From: Acinetobacter sp. ANC 4910 | GTDB taxonomy: Bacteria; Pseudomonadota; Gammaproteobacteria; Pseudomonadales; Moraxellaceae | Assembly: GCF_004331035.1 (NCBI RefSeq) | Contig: NZ_SJNT01000004.1 | Coordinates: 276,760 to 340,759 of the forward strand | DNA length: 64,000 nt | Direction: 5' to 3' | Part shown: positions 7,319 to 16,282 of the stretch, one piece after another | Layout: every line of letters starts with the position of its first letter | How positions within the stretch are numbered: position 1 is the first letter of the stretch | Notes under the pieces: generated by a model | Told to the model about the DNA's origin: nothing | The model's database searches: none | The model's input: the letters and a program-made list of their open reading frames with translations, nothing else | Translations under genes and position numbers: made by a program

Positions 7319-9139
7319 CTATTTCTTGTAACGACGTAATCCAATCAGTCCCAATAAACCGAATAAACTAAATACCCCTGCACTCCCGCCCGAAGTTTTC
7401 ACCTTACTGCTTTCCATTTGTCCAGCTGGTGCCTGAGAGACTTGCACTTTTATCTCTAAATAAGGGTTTTGAGAATCATTGAATCGTGTGGTTGTTGTGA
7501 CTAAGCGAATCTTGAAAATATCAGCACCATGCCAGTTCCCATTCGGCTTGTACTGAATGTTTCCTTCCTCATCTATGGTTAAAGTCCCTTTAGGCTGAGT
7601 AATTGTTGGAACAACCTGTAAGCATCCATCTTGCCAAGCACCACCCGCTGGATTTGCCCCCAATAAGGCTTCACATTGGTCTTTCGGTAAAAGCTCTCCA
7701 TCACCCAGCAAATCGGCAACCGACATTTTCGCAACTTCACCGTAATTGATATCATCCCCGATTAACGCGATTGTTGTTGGGAACACCAACTCAACAGCAC
7801 CACGGTCACACAGGACATTATTTGAATCACGCACCTGCCCCCGCTGATCACTTGATTCACATTCAACCAGTGCAGTGTCAGAACCTGTAGCTTGTTTGCC
7901 CTGATTAACGATTAAAGAATCACTCAAGTTTTGATAAGACACCAATAAGCGCGGCTTAAAGTAACCTAAAAAGTTACTAGTTCCCTGATTAAACGGACAG
8001 ACTAAACTTTGCCGATCTAAATTTGCACTGTTACATTTTCCTTCAAGTGCACTTCCTGCAACTAAAGCCGTTTGAGTCCAAATATCATTTGGATACTCGG
8101 CTAATCCTTGTCCACACATCGCCGACACTAAATTATTCTGTAAAATGCTTTGATCACCAGACTCAAATTTACAATCCTGCTGATTTGTAATCGGATACGG
8201 ATTCCCCACCAAAATACTATTCGCCAAAAAAGCTTTGCCCTGAGGAGCAACAAATTGGATACCTTGCGCGTTCCCAATCATGGTCAGGTTATTTAAGCCA
8301 ATACCATCACGTAAATTCAGCAAGTAACCTTTATTCTGTAAAAAAGTACTGTTCTTAATAAAGTTAGCGACATTTAATATAGAGGTAGGCAACTGATCTG
8401 TATTAAATAATAACGATGAATAAATACTCGCCGATGTGGTACTTGCTGTCTCATTATTTCGAATGACACTATTTAAAATTTTATAGGCTGGACGCTGGGT
8501 AAATAAAACTGCACCTTCATTGGCATAATTTTTCTCAAACAAACTATTCTGAATGACAACTAAACTGTCCGTCGTATTCTCTATTGTTGAATTACCTACA
8601 TTATAAATTGCCCCACCTTGAGCAGCATATCCCCCAGATAATGCTGCATAACTTAATTGTAGATATTCATTGTTGTAAATCAGTCCACCTTGTTGAGTAC
8701 ATTGAACCTGACCACAACCTTGTAGACTTACTTCATACAGCACGACACTCAGTAGCTTCTCTTGTGAACCATCATCAATGCGTAGAATATTGTCTTTCGC
8801 TTGCATTTGTAGCACAGCATTATTTTTACCTAAAACAGGCGTCTCATTAAAATCAACGTCATAATTGGTTTTAATGGTTAATTCACGTTGAATGTTTAAG
8901 TGTGAATTGAGTTTATAAACTTTCTGCTTTTCTAATAAAATGACAGGACTTGCATCTTCCCCACCACAGCCAAAATATCCTTCTTTAGGCATCTCTTGAT
9001 TGATATAATGCACCGCCTCTCGCAATGAACATTCTTTATCATCTTTTACAATATCTTCAGTGGTGGTAACACTAATATTTGCACTATAAGCATGCCCAGC
9101 TAGACATAACACTCCCACACCAATGCTCTGCTTGAGCAT
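7319..9139 (-). CDS. CSLREA-domain, GlyGly-CTERM secreted protein (606 aa)
   Basis: A second protein with the same plan: signal peptide (GVLCLAGHAYSA, residues 8-20), CSLREAV at 37-43, a beta-helix-like central region (GGLIYNNEYL, GGAIYNVGNS), a C-terminal beta-rich region (LTIDEEGNIQYKPNGNWHG) and a GlyGly-CTERM tail (TSGGSAG, leucine-rich helix, LRRYKK). Many paired cysteines suggest disulfides after export. The start at 9139 has a strong AGGAG with suitable spacing. Its stop is 15 bases from the GTG of the next gene, so it is first in a two-gene operon. Role unknown: surface-attached or secreted adhesin-like or protective protein is a guess. Confidence 0.82.
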   Translation of the reverse strand: MLKQSIGVGVLCLAGHAYSANISVTTTEDIVKDDKECSLREAVHYINQEMPKEGYFGCGGEDASPVILLEKQKVYKLNSHLNIQRELTIKTNYDVDFNETPVLGKNNAVLQMQAKDNILRIDDGSQEKLLSVVLYEVSLQGCGQVQCTQQGGLIYNNEYLQLSYAALSGGYAAQGGAIYNVGNSTIENTTDSLVVIQNSLFEKNYANEGAVLFTQRPAYKILNSVIRNNETASTTSASIYSSLLFNTDQLPTSILNVANFIKNSTFLQNKGYLLNLRDGIGLNNLTMIGNAQGIQFVAPQGKAFLANSILVGNPYPITNQQDCKFESGDQSILQNNLVSAMCGQGLAEYPNDIWTQTALVAGSALEGKCNSANLDRQSLVCPFNQGTSNFLGYFKPRLLVSYQNLSDSLIVNQGKQATGSDTALVECESSDQRGQVRDSNNVLCDRGAVELVFPTTIALIGDDINYGEVAKMSVADLLGDGELLPKDQCEALLGANPAGGAWQDGCLQVVPTITQPKGTLTIDEEGNIQYKPNGNWHGADIFKIRLVTTTTRFNDSQNPYLEIKVQVSQAPAGQMESSKVKTSGGSAGVFSLFGLLGLIGLRRYKK

Positions 9140-9297
9140 ACATCTCTCCTTAATTTTTTAATTATCTTGTTTTTCTAGATTGCACCTTCTAAAAAATTTC
9201 AATGCAATCTGATTGCAGTCCTTTTGCTGTACAGCCTAAAAGATGCCAATACAAATAAAATTGACTAAATTGCCAAATTCTTTGGGCATTAAAGCAA
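9140..9297. other. Intergenic leader region of the GlyGly-CTERM operon
   Basis: The gap from 9140 to 9500 is 361 bases. This half should carry the promoter of the 9139 gene, but I see no convincing -35/-10 pair. A short dyad TGCAATCTGATTGCA is centred near 9209. The other half holds the small ORF listed next and no other recognisable feature. Confidence 0.5.
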
Positions 9298-9387
9298 CTA
9301 CAGCACAATCACACTGTATGTTTTCTGGGCTAAGGTAAGATTTGAATTGGGTTGGACACACTGAGGCTTCATGCTGATTGGCAGCAT
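9298..9387 (-). CDS. Possible 29-residue small ORF with perfect Shine-Dalgarno
   Basis: Reading on the minus strand, AAGGAG (9394-9399) is followed after 6 bases by ATG (9385-9387) and 29 codons ending in TAG at 9298-9300. The peptide opens MLPISMKPQC and contains one Cys; no membrane helix is evident. The ribosome site is better than those of most annotated genes here. It lies between hda and the GlyGly-CTERM operon, in the same direction, and could be a leader peptide or part of a small transcript. The coding potential is otherwise unproven. Confidence 0.35.
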   Translation of the reverse strand: MLPISMKPQCVQPNSNLTLAQKTYSVIVL

Positions 9388-9500
9388 CCTGTTCTCCTTA
9401 ACGTACATTTCTATTATTTTTCTATGCTCGCAAATCCCTGCGATGCGAATTTATCAGTACTTTGTCACAGCTTTTTAAATTACTCAAGCGCTTTTATCTG

Positions 9501-10205
9501 TTATTGATATTCATCGATCAAAGCATAAATCTGTCTTAAAGTGGCATGACTCAATTTAGTTTTTTCGCCTTTAAGCAATTGAATTAATTGCTCTAAAGTT
9601 TGTAAAAGTATCGAAGCCTGCTGTGGGCCATGCAACAGTAGATAATCAATAATTTGCTGATCGATATGAATGCCACGTCGGCCAAGCACTGAACTTACCA
9701 AGATTTGTCGATCTGCATATAAACTTCCAGTCGGAACTTTGACACTCACCGCTTGGGTTAATCGGGACTGTAAATCTGGCAGTTCTAATTTCAATTCAAT
9801 TGGTGCAAAGCGAGAAGAAAAAACCAGTTGTCCGCCAACTTCATTATTATAATTAATCAGATGAAAGACTGCTTTTTGCCAATGCGGGACACCACAAATC
9901 GCTTCGATATCATCAAGTGCTACTAAATCATAGCGTTCTAAAGAGGTAATCGCCTCTGTAGGTGCATCCAGCAGTTCTAATAAAGAAACCTTTATTGCTG
10001 ATTTACCCACATCCAAATAAGAATCACAAATCGCAGAAAGTAAATGGCTTTTGCCTGTTCCAGCACCACCATACACATAAAATCGATTCATTAAACCTGC
10101 ATGTAACTGACGAATTGCATCAATGACGTGACCCCAACCTGGACCAGAGAAATCACTGATTCGGGCATCGAGTTGGGGTTCAATATCTAATTGCAGTTGA
10201 CGCAT
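9501..10205 (-). CDS. hda: DnaA regulatory inactivator Hda
   Basis: A 234-residue AAA+ protein of the Hda type. The N-terminal QLQLDI (3-8) resembles the beta-clamp-binding motif of Hda. Walker A is GGAGTGKS (46-53), Walker B is LVALDD (94-99), and the sensor FSSRFAP follows. There is no DnaA-like DNA-binding domain IV, so it is not a DnaA. With the loaded clamp, Hda stimulates ATP hydrolysis by DnaA and so limits re-initiation. It lies 24 bases behind the PerM-family gene and is probably in its operon, an arrangement common in gammaproteobacteria. Confidence 0.9.
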   Translation of the reverse strand: MRQLQLDIEPQLDARISDFSGPGWGHVIDAIRQLHAGLMNRFYVYGGAGTGKSHLLSAICDSYLDVGKSAIKVSLLELLDAPTEAITSLERYDLVALDDIEAICGVPHWQKAVFHLINYNNEVGGQLVFSSRFAPIELKLELPDLQSRLTQAVSVKVPTGSLYADRQILVSSVLGRRGIHIDQQIIDYLLLHGPQQASILLQTLEQLIQLLKGEKTKLSHATLRQIYALIDEYQ

Positions 10206-10229
10206 ATTCGTGATTAAGCCTTATACGCT

Positions 10230-11438
10230 TTATGTTTTGGGTTCAATGTTACTCGATTTCTCATCAGTGTGCTGATCTTTCGAGGTTTGGTCTTTAATTT
10301 CAATATCAATGTCCATTTGCGAAGTTTCTATACTAATAGAATTAGTTTCAGCAAAGGAAGTCACAACTGCTTGTGTACCATACAATTGACTCTGCTCATA
10401 CCATTCTCGTGCATGTTTAAGCAACACAACAATCACCGCAGCCACAGGCAATGCAATTAACATTCCTAGGAATCCTGCCAATTGAGCACCTGCCAATACC
10501 GCAAAAACCACAGCGACGGGTGACAGACCAATCTTATCCCCCAACAAAAATGGTTGCAGAATGTAACCCTCTACGGCTTGACCAATCATAAAGACTACAG
10601 CAACCAAAGCCAGTTGCATCCAATCAAGACCAAACTGGAAAAATGTCGCAATCACAGCCGCGATAATTCCAACACCAAAGCCTAGATAAGGAATAATACT
10701 GGCCAAACCTGCCACCATACCAATAATCAGTCCAACTTCTAGTCCAATTAATTGCAAACCAACCGCATAAACTATGCCGAGCAACAACATCACCAAAAAC
10801 TGACCCTTTACAAATGCGCCCAGTACGCTGTGACATTCACTCACAATTTTTAAGGTCGATTCTTCGTAAGGACGCGGTATGAGGCGGCGCATACTGTCTA
10901 GCATACGCTCCCAATCTAACAAAAAGTAAAAAGCAATAATTGGAATAAGAACAACGGTCCCACCCACTTGAATAAAACTCAGTCCAGATTGGGCAATTTT
11001 CAGTGCCATGGTTTGTAGACTGTCCGCACTATAGTTGGTCTGAATATAATCCATGACTACCGTAGACAATTGATGTTTATCAATTTCCATCTGCACTAAA
11101 TTAAAAGTACGCGACAACCAAGGTAAAAAGGTATCATTCAGCCAATGAATTCCTGCTGGAATACTACTTTTGGCATACATTAACTGCTGCCAAATCAAAG
11201 GCACTAAATAAGAAATTGCTAAAGTTAAAACAACACCAATTCCAATAAATACAATGCTAATAGACAACCAGCGTGGTAATCCAATCTGATGAAATTTTTC
11301 CACCAACGGATTAAACAAATAAGCGACTAAAAAAGCGACAATAAATGGGAGTACAACTGGCTTTAATAAATACAATACCCATAAAATAAGTACGATACCC
11401 GTAATAATAAAAATGCGCCGTAAGGTTCGATCGACCAT
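10230..11438 (-). CDS. AI-2E family (PerM-type) membrane transporter
   Basis: A 402-residue integral membrane protein with about seven or eight helices. N-terminal helices (IFIITGIVLILWVLYLL, VLPFIVAFLVAYLFNPL) are followed by a soluble stretch and the conserved block IPIIAFYFLLDWERM, then GLASIIPYLGFGVG near 260 and a C-terminal pair of helices. The last 50 residues are hydrophilic and cytoplasmic. The family includes PerM and the AI-2 exporter TqsA; the substrate of this member is unknown. It is divergent from purM, as perM is in many gammaproteobacteria, and precedes hda. GGCGGG upstream of ATG 11438 supports the start. Confidence 0.85.
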   Translation of the reverse strand: MVDRTLRRIFIITGIVLILWVLYLLKPVVLPFIVAFLVAYLFNPLVEKFHQIGLPRWLSISIVFIGIGVVLTLAISYLVPLIWQQLMYAKSSIPAGIHWLNDTFLPWLSRTFNLVQMEIDKHQLSTVVMDYIQTNYSADSLQTMALKIAQSGLSFIQVGGTVVLIPIIAFYFLLDWERMLDSMRRLIPRPYEESTLKIVSECHSVLGAFVKGQFLVMLLLGIVYAVGLQLIGLEVGLIIGMVAGLASIIPYLGFGVGIIAAVIATFFQFGLDWMQLALVAVVFMIGQAVEGYILQPFLLGDKIGLSPVAVVFAVLAGAQLAGFLGMLIALPVAAVIVVLLKHAREWYEQSQLYGTQAVVTSFAETNSISIETSQMDIDIEIKDQTSKDQHTDEKSSNIEPKT

Positions 11439-11540
11439 ATAGACCCGCCTTTTTCGATTTAATCGTTATAAAAAGTAAAATATTTAAGTAAAGATAGCAT
11501 TTTAGAGCATAAATAACATAAGAATTTCGTTTATTCAGGT

Positions 11541-11572
11541 TATAATCCCCGCGCAAATGCGGAGACTTCACT
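11541..11572 (+). promoter_or_regulatory. purM -10 element and leader with RBS-proximal dyad
   Basis: TATAAT at 11541-11546 lies 26 bases before the purM ATG; no good -35 is visible. The very short leader contains CCGC-GCAAAT-GCGG ending in the GGAG ribosome site, so a small stem could partly occlude translation. Confidence 0.5.
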
Positions 11573-12643
11573 ATGAGCAACTCAACTTCTACCCCAAACA
11601 CTGGTTTAAGCTATAAAGATGCAGGTGTCGATATTGAAGCGGGCGACGCACTTGTCGATCGAATCAAATCTGTCGCTAAGCGTACAACTCGCCCTGAAGT
11701 GATGGGCGGATTAGGTGGCTTTGGCGCACTATGTAAAATTCCTAAAGGCTATGAAGAGCCTGTTCTTGTATCTGGCACAGATGGTGTAGGTACAAAATTA
11801 CGTTTAGCTTTGAACTTAAACCGTCATGACACGATTGGTCAAGACTTAGTTGCAATGTGCGTAAACGACCTTTTAGTGTGTGGTGCAGAACCTTTATTCT
11901 TCCTTGACTACTATGCAACAGGTCACTTAAATGTTGATGTTGCTGCTGATGTTGTAACAGGTATTGGTAAAGGCTGTGAGCTTGCTGGCTGTGCATTGGT
12001 TGGTGGTGAAACTGCTGAAATGCCAGGCATGTATGAAGGCGAAGATTATGACCTTGCAGGTTTCTGTGTAGGTGTAGTTGAGCAAAGCAAAATCATTGAT
12101 GGCTCTAAAGTAAAAGCTGGCGATATCTTAATTGGTGTTGCATCAAGCGGTGCTCATTCAAATGGCTACTCTCTGCTTCGCAAAATCTTAGACGTGAAAA
12201 ACGTAGATCTTACTCAAATTGTAGATGGTCGCCCACTTGCTGATACAGCAATGGAACCAACGCGTATTTATGTAAAACCGCTTCTAGAACTTTGCAAACA
12301 AGTTGACGTACATGCAATGGCACACATCACTGGTGGTGGTTTACCGGGTAATTTACCTCGCGTACTACCAAATGGTGCTCAAGCGATTATTAATGAATCT
12401 TCTTGGGAATGGCCAGAATTGTTCAAACTCCTTCAAAAAGAAGGTGGTGTTGAACAGTTCGAGATGTACCGTACATTTAACTGTGGCGTAGGTATGGTCA
12501 TTGCTGTTGATGCAAACGATGCTGATAAAACCATTGCACTTTTAACCGAACAAGGTGAAAAAGCATGGGCTATGGGTCACATCGTAGACAATGCCGAATC
12601 TGTTGAAGGCGCTGACGAGAAAGTCCGCGTAATCTTTGCATAA
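11573..12643 (+). CDS. purM: Phosphoribosylformylglycinamidine cyclo-ligase PurM (AIR synthetase)
   Basis: A 356-residue cytoplasmic enzyme that closes the imidazole ring of AIR using ATP in de novo purine synthesis. Conserved blocks are [12 protein letters not shown] (42-53), [13 protein letters not shown] (64-76), [12 protein letters not shown] and [14 protein letters not shown]. The N-terminal 15 residues (Ser/Thr/Asn-rich) are a short extension. CGGAG lies upstream at a fair distance. Its TAA overlaps the ATG of purN by one base, so the two are coupled, as in E. coli and relatives. The PerM-type gene is divergent. Confidence 0.96.
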   Translation: MSNSTSTPNTGLSYKDAGVDIEAGDALVDRIKSVAKRTTRPEVMGGLGGFGALCKIPKGYEEPVLVSGTDGVGTKLRLALNLNRHDTIGQDLVAMCVNDLLVCGAEPLFFLDYYATGHLNVDVAADVVTGIGKGCELAGCALVGGETAEMPGMYEGEDYDLAGFCVGVVEQSKIIDGSKVKAGDILIGVASSGAHSNGYSLLRKILDVKNVDLTQIVDGRPLADTAMEPTRIYVKPLLELCKQVDVHAMAHITGGGLPGNLPRVLPNGAQAIINESSWEWPELFKLLQKEGGVEQFEMYRTFNCGVGMVIAVDANDADKTIALLTEQGEKAWAMGHIVDNAESVEGADEKVRVIFA

Positions 12644-13272
12644 TGAAAATTGCTGTCCTTGTTTCAGGAAGTGGCAGTAACTTACAAGCGCTGATAGACG
12701 CCCGTCTATCAGGGCAAATTGTAGGTGTTATTTGCAACAAGCCTGAAGCGTATGCGCTAAAACGTGCTCAGCAAGCAGGCATTCAGACTGCTGTCATTGA
12801 GCACAAGCAATATCCAACTCGTGAAATATTTGATGATGCGATGCATCAACAGTTATTGGATTGGAATATTGATTTAGTAGTATTGGCAGGTTTCATGCGT
12901 ATTCTGAGCGCCAAATTTGTCCATGCATGGGAAGGGAAAATGCTCAACATTCACCCTTCTCTGTTGCCTCATTACAAAGGTATGCATACGCACCAACGCG
13001 TATTAAATACTGGTGATGTCTATCATGGCTGTACAGTACACTATGTGACAGCTGAGTTAGATGCAGGTCATTCACTTGCACAAGGCGTATTGAAAGTTGG
13101 TCATCAGGATCAGGTTGAACAATTGGCGCAACGCGTGCATGAACTTGAGCACCTAATCTATCCTCAAGTCGTAGAGTGGATTTGTACAGGTGCACTGCAA
13201 TATCAGAATGCCAATACTGTTCTCTATCGAAATCAACCGTTAGATGCACCGATTCAATTTTGCAAACTATAA
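12643..13272 (+). CDS. purN: Phosphoribosylglycinamide formyltransferase PurN
   Basis: A 209-residue enzyme that transfers a formyl group from 10-formyltetrahydrofolate to GAR. The phosphate-binding loop SGSGSNLQALI (8-18) and the catalytic triad Asn102, His104 (LNIHPSLLPHYKG) and Asp140 (AELDAGHSLAQG) are all present. It is translationally coupled to purM (TAATG overlap). A strong terminator follows at 13289. Confidence 0.95.
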   Translation: MKIAVLVSGSGSNLQALIDARLSGQIVGVICNKPEAYALKRAQQAGIQTAVIEHKQYPTREIFDDAMHQQLLDWNIDLVVLAGFMRILSAKFVHAWEGKMLNIHPSLLPHYKGMHTHQRVLNTGDVYHGCTVHYVTAELDAGHSLAQGVLKVGHQDQVEQLAQRVHELEHLIYPQVVEWICTGALQYQNANTVLYRNQPLDAPIQFCKL

Positions 13273-13288
13273 ATAAAATCGTTCAAAT

Positions 13289-13317
13289 AAAAAATGCATC
13301 CTCGGATGCATTTTTTT
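13289..13317. terminator. Terminator between purN and the convergent hydrolase gene
   Basis: ATGCATC (13294-13300) and GATGCAT (13305-13311) pair around a CTCG loop, with A5 before and T7 after; functional in both directions. Confidence 0.88.
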
Positions 13318-13327
13318 GGATTCTGCT

Positions 13328-14122
13328 TTATTGTTGAATCAGTTTTTTTATGAATTCTACCGTAGCTTCTGGATGCTCTAATGGAAACATGTGCCCACCC
13401 TCCACTACGCTATAGGGAATACCCACTTTTTTCTTAGCAACTTGCGGAAAACCACGTTTTAAGAACTCGCTTTGATCTCCAACAACCAAATGCATCGGTA
13501 CTTGCGGCTTAGACATTGGCAACCACCACCAAGACGGTGTGTTTCGAAATATCGCAACTTCCGCTACTTTTGGAATGGTCAAGGTAACTCCTCCCCGTTC
13601 CATATCTTCGGTTAAAGCATGATCTAAGTAAGCTTGAAAACACTCGGAATCAAATCTTTGATATAAGCTTTTAGGTCTGAGTATTTCACCTGCCTGCTCA
13701 CGGGAATTCCAATGATCACGTCGACGACTACTTAATCCCGCAGGAGTAATTTGATCAACCCACTTTGGTTTGAATAGCTTTGCCGTATGAAACAGCAAAG
13801 ATGCCTTGCCCATAATCAGTGGTGGATCGAGCATAATCACTTGCTGAAATAATTCAGGACGCTTATAAGCTGCCATCATCGTTAACACTGAACCCAGTGA
13901 ATGACCAAGCCCGATCACGGGTCGCCCATGTGCTTGCCGTACAATACTGTCAGTCAGTTGATCCACCAAGCGTGGCCAATGGTTCGTGATCGGATAACGT
14001 TGATCCGTCCCAATCAAAGGTACATACACAATATCGTAGTCATCTCGAAGTAGATTAAACAGCTTCTCATAGACTTTAGATGGTACGCCATTGGCGTGCG
14101 CAAAATGGATTAATGGCTTCAT
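13328..14122 (-). CDS. Alpha/beta-fold hydrolase
   Basis: A 264-residue cytoplasmic protein. The oxyanion segment HFAHANGVPS is near the N-terminus, the nucleophile elbow is GHSLGS (Ser75), and a late GGHMFPLEHPE supplies the likely catalytic His. The acid is probably in LVVGDQSEF. Substrate unknown. Its ATG overlaps the TGA of the upstream S49 peptidase gene by four bases, so the two are coupled; this pairing suggests a shared envelope or lipid-related role but does not prove it. Confidence 0.85.
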   Translation of the reverse strand: MKPLIHFAHANGVPSKVYEKLFNLLRDDYDIVYVPLIGTDQRYPITNHWPRLVDQLTDSIVRQAHGRPVIGLGHSLGSVLTMMAAYKRPELFQQVIMLDPPLIMGKASLLFHTAKLFKPKWVDQITPAGLSSRRRDHWNSREQAGEILRPKSLYQRFDSECFQAYLDHALTEDMERGGVTLTIPKVAEVAIFRNTPSWWWLPMSKPQVPMHLVVGDQSEFLKRGFPQVAKKKVGIPYSVVEGGHMFPLEHPEATVEFIKKLIQQ

Positions 14123-15144
14123 TGTAGTTTTGTCGTTTGCTCAGCTTGAACCTGTTGAGAAAGTGAAGTGGCAAAACCTTGCCCGATTGAGCTTCCCATA
14201 CGCCCCAGAACAGAATCCAATGGATTATATTGAACGGTATAGTCCACTGTTTTATCGATTTTCAATTCACGTTTCAAGCTATTTAGACTACCTGTACGGT
14301 CAGCAATCCCTAGCTTCACCGCTTGTTCGCCCGTCCAGAACAATCCGGAGAAAATTGCAGGATCTTGCGATTTCAATTTATTACCACGACCTTTTTTAAC
14401 CGCCGCAATAAAGTGATCATGTACATTGTCTAATACGGCTTGTACATGTGCCTTCTGTGCAGTATCAACAGGTTGCGTCATTGATAAAATGGCTTTGTTC
14501 TCACCTGAAGTCATGGTGCGGTCTTCTACCCCTAATTTTTGCATGAGGCCATTCACGCCATAATTCGGCATGATTACCCCAATAGAGCCGACCAAACTCG
14601 ATGGATTAACAATAATTTCATCTGCTGCTGAAGCAATATAATAAGCACCCGATGCACCCGTATCACCAATAATGGCATACAGTTTTTTATCTTTATGCTG
14701 TTGTTTTAAATATTGGATTTCTTGCCAAATTTCATCTGACTGAACAGGAGAACCCCCTGGTGAGTTGATATTTAAGACAACAGCTTTAGTATTGTTGTTC
14801 TCAAATGCTTTCTTCAAAGATTTGATGGTATCTTCGCTATTCACACTCTGTTTATCTGCGGCAATTGTGCCAATAATATCAACCACCGCAATATGTGAAC
14901 CTGTAGTCGAACTGACATCTGTAGGGGCAGTGCTACAGCTTTTACCTAAAATTACCAAAATAAAGAGAAGATAAGCAAAGGTCAGTAGCTTGAAGAAAAT
15001 ACTCCAACGACGTGCACGGCGTTGCTCTTCAACCGAAGCTAATACAGCTTTCTCAAGAATTTTCCATTCTTTTCCAGCATGCTTTTCTAAATTTTGTTGT
15101 GTTGTTTGACTTTCGTTTTGTGGTTTAGGTGGCCAATCGGACAT
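14119..15144 (-). CDS. sppA: S49 family signal peptide peptidase (SppA-like)
   Basis: 341 residues with one membrane helix at about 49-67 (IFFKLLTFAYLLFILVILG) and a periplasmic serine protease domain. The nucleophile is Ser165 in GDTGASGAYYIASAAD and the probable general base is Lys217 in SGENKAIL, the Ser/Lys dyad of the family. NSPGGSP at 127-133 is the substrate-binding strand. At this length it is the short single-domain form, unlike the double-length E. coli SppA. The family degrades cleaved signal peptides in the membrane. It heads a two-gene operon and is divergent from the acyltransferase gene. Confidence 0.87.
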   Translation of the reverse strand: MSDWPPKPQNESQTTQQNLEKHAGKEWKILEKAVLASVEEQRRARRWSIFFKLLTFAYLLFILVILGKSCSTAPTDVSSTTGSHIAVVDIIGTIAADKQSVNSEDTIKSLKKAFENNNTKAVVLNINSPGGSPVQSDEIWQEIQYLKQQHKDKKLYAIIGDTGASGAYYIASAADEIIVNPSSLVGSIGVIMPNYGVNGLMQKLGVEDRTMTSGENKAILSMTQPVDTAQKAHVQAVLDNVHDHFIAAVKKGRGNKLKSQDPAIFSGLFWTGEQAVKLGIADRTGSLNSLKRELKIDKTVDYTVQYNPLDSVLGRMGSSIGQGFATSLSQQVQAEQTTKLQ

Positions 15145-15227
15145 TTAAGATGATCCAATAATGAATAAAATTACTCTCATTATATACATGCAGACGCAAT
15201 AAACTATTTAAACCCTGTATTTTCGCC

Positions 15228-15233
15228 TATAAT
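15228..15233 (+). promoter_or_regulatory. Putative -10 of the acyltransferase gene
   Basis: A consensus TATAAT lies 41 bases before ATG 15275 in the gap between divergent genes. The -35 is poor (TATTTA with 17-base spacing). Confidence 0.4.
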
Positions 15234-15274
15234 AATTACTGTTTTATATTTCTTATCCCCATAATTTTTAGGCA

Positions 15275-16282
15275 ATGACTGATAAAATTCCAAAAACAAT
15301 GACTGATCGTTTACTCCAATTTGTAAGTCGACAACCTATTCAAATTTCTCGAATGATTGCCCGTTCACTCGCGGGTTTAGTGAACGTATTAAAAATTTCT
15401 AAAACATCACAAACAATTCGTCTAAATCTTGAAATTGCCTTACCCAAACTCAGTGATAGCCAGCGTGAACAGATCACTCAACAAGCCATTCGAAATGAAC
15501 TCATCTCTTATTTCGAGTTCTTTAGCATTTGGGGATCTGAAAGTCAGAAAAATATTTCACGTATTCATTCAATTACTGGAGAGCAATATTTACATGATGC
15601 GCTTGTCGAACAAAAAGGCGTGGTATTAATTGTTCCACATTTTGGAACATGGGAAGTCATGAACGCTTGGCTTGCACAATTCACCCAAATGACGATTTTA
15701 TACAAACCTGTCAAAAACCCATCAGCGGATAATTTTGTGCGCAGTGCACGTAGCCGAGAAAAAGCGCATCTGGTTCCGACCGATGAAACGGGTGTGCGAC
15801 AAATTTTTAAAGCCTTAAAACAAGGTGGAACGACCGTTATCTTACCTGACCACACTCCCAATGTTGGTGGGGAACTTATCCCGTTGTTTGGCTTACCCTT
15901 AGAGTCTAGTAACTTAAGTGCAAAACTGATTCAAAAAACCAAAGCTAAAGCGTTGTTACTTTATACAATTCGTAATGATGCACATGGCTTTGACATGTAT
16001 ATAGAACGAATCTCTGATGAAATTTACCAGGGTACGGCAAATGATGGTACACGAATCATTCATCATGAAATTGAAAACCTGATTCAACGTTTTCCTGAAC
16101 ATTATCATTGGAGCTATAAGCGCTTTAAAGCGAATCCTGCACTACGCAATCTATATAATCTTCCTCATGAACAAGCCATGCAGCTGGTTACCGAAGTTAG
16201 ACAACAGCAGACTAGCGACTCAGCCAACGCTGCTGATCACGATAAAAATGCAATTGCATTGTTTGATCCTGAGTCTGAATAA
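15275..16282 (+). CDS. Lipid A biosynthesis-type acyltransferase (LpxL/LpxM family)
   Basis: A 335-residue membrane-associated acyltransferase. The catalytic HX4E motif is PHFGTWE (His122, Glu127). LPDHTPNVGGELIPLFG and YHWSYKRFKANP are the family's other conserved blocks. These enzymes add secondary acyl chains to lipid A on the inner leaflet. I cannot tell LpxL from LpxM by eye. An alternative start, MTDRLLQF, lies 8 codons in. Its last 71 bases overlap the end of comEC on the other strand. Confidence 0.83.
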   Translation: MTDKIPKTMTDRLLQFVSRQPIQISRMIARSLAGLVNVLKISKTSQTIRLNLEIALPKLSDSQREQITQQAIRNELISYFEFFSIWGSESQKNISRIHSITGEQYLHDALVEQKGVVLIVPHFGTWEVMNAWLAQFTQMTILYKPVKNPSADNFVRSARSREKAHLVPTDETGVRQIFKALKQGGTTVILPDHTPNVGGELIPLFGLPLESSNLSAKLIQKTKAKALLLYTIRNDAHGFDMYIERISDEIYQGTANDGTRIIHHEIENLIQRFPEHYHWSYKRFKANPALRNLYNLPHEQAMQLVTEVRQQQTSDSANAADHDKNAIALFDPESE

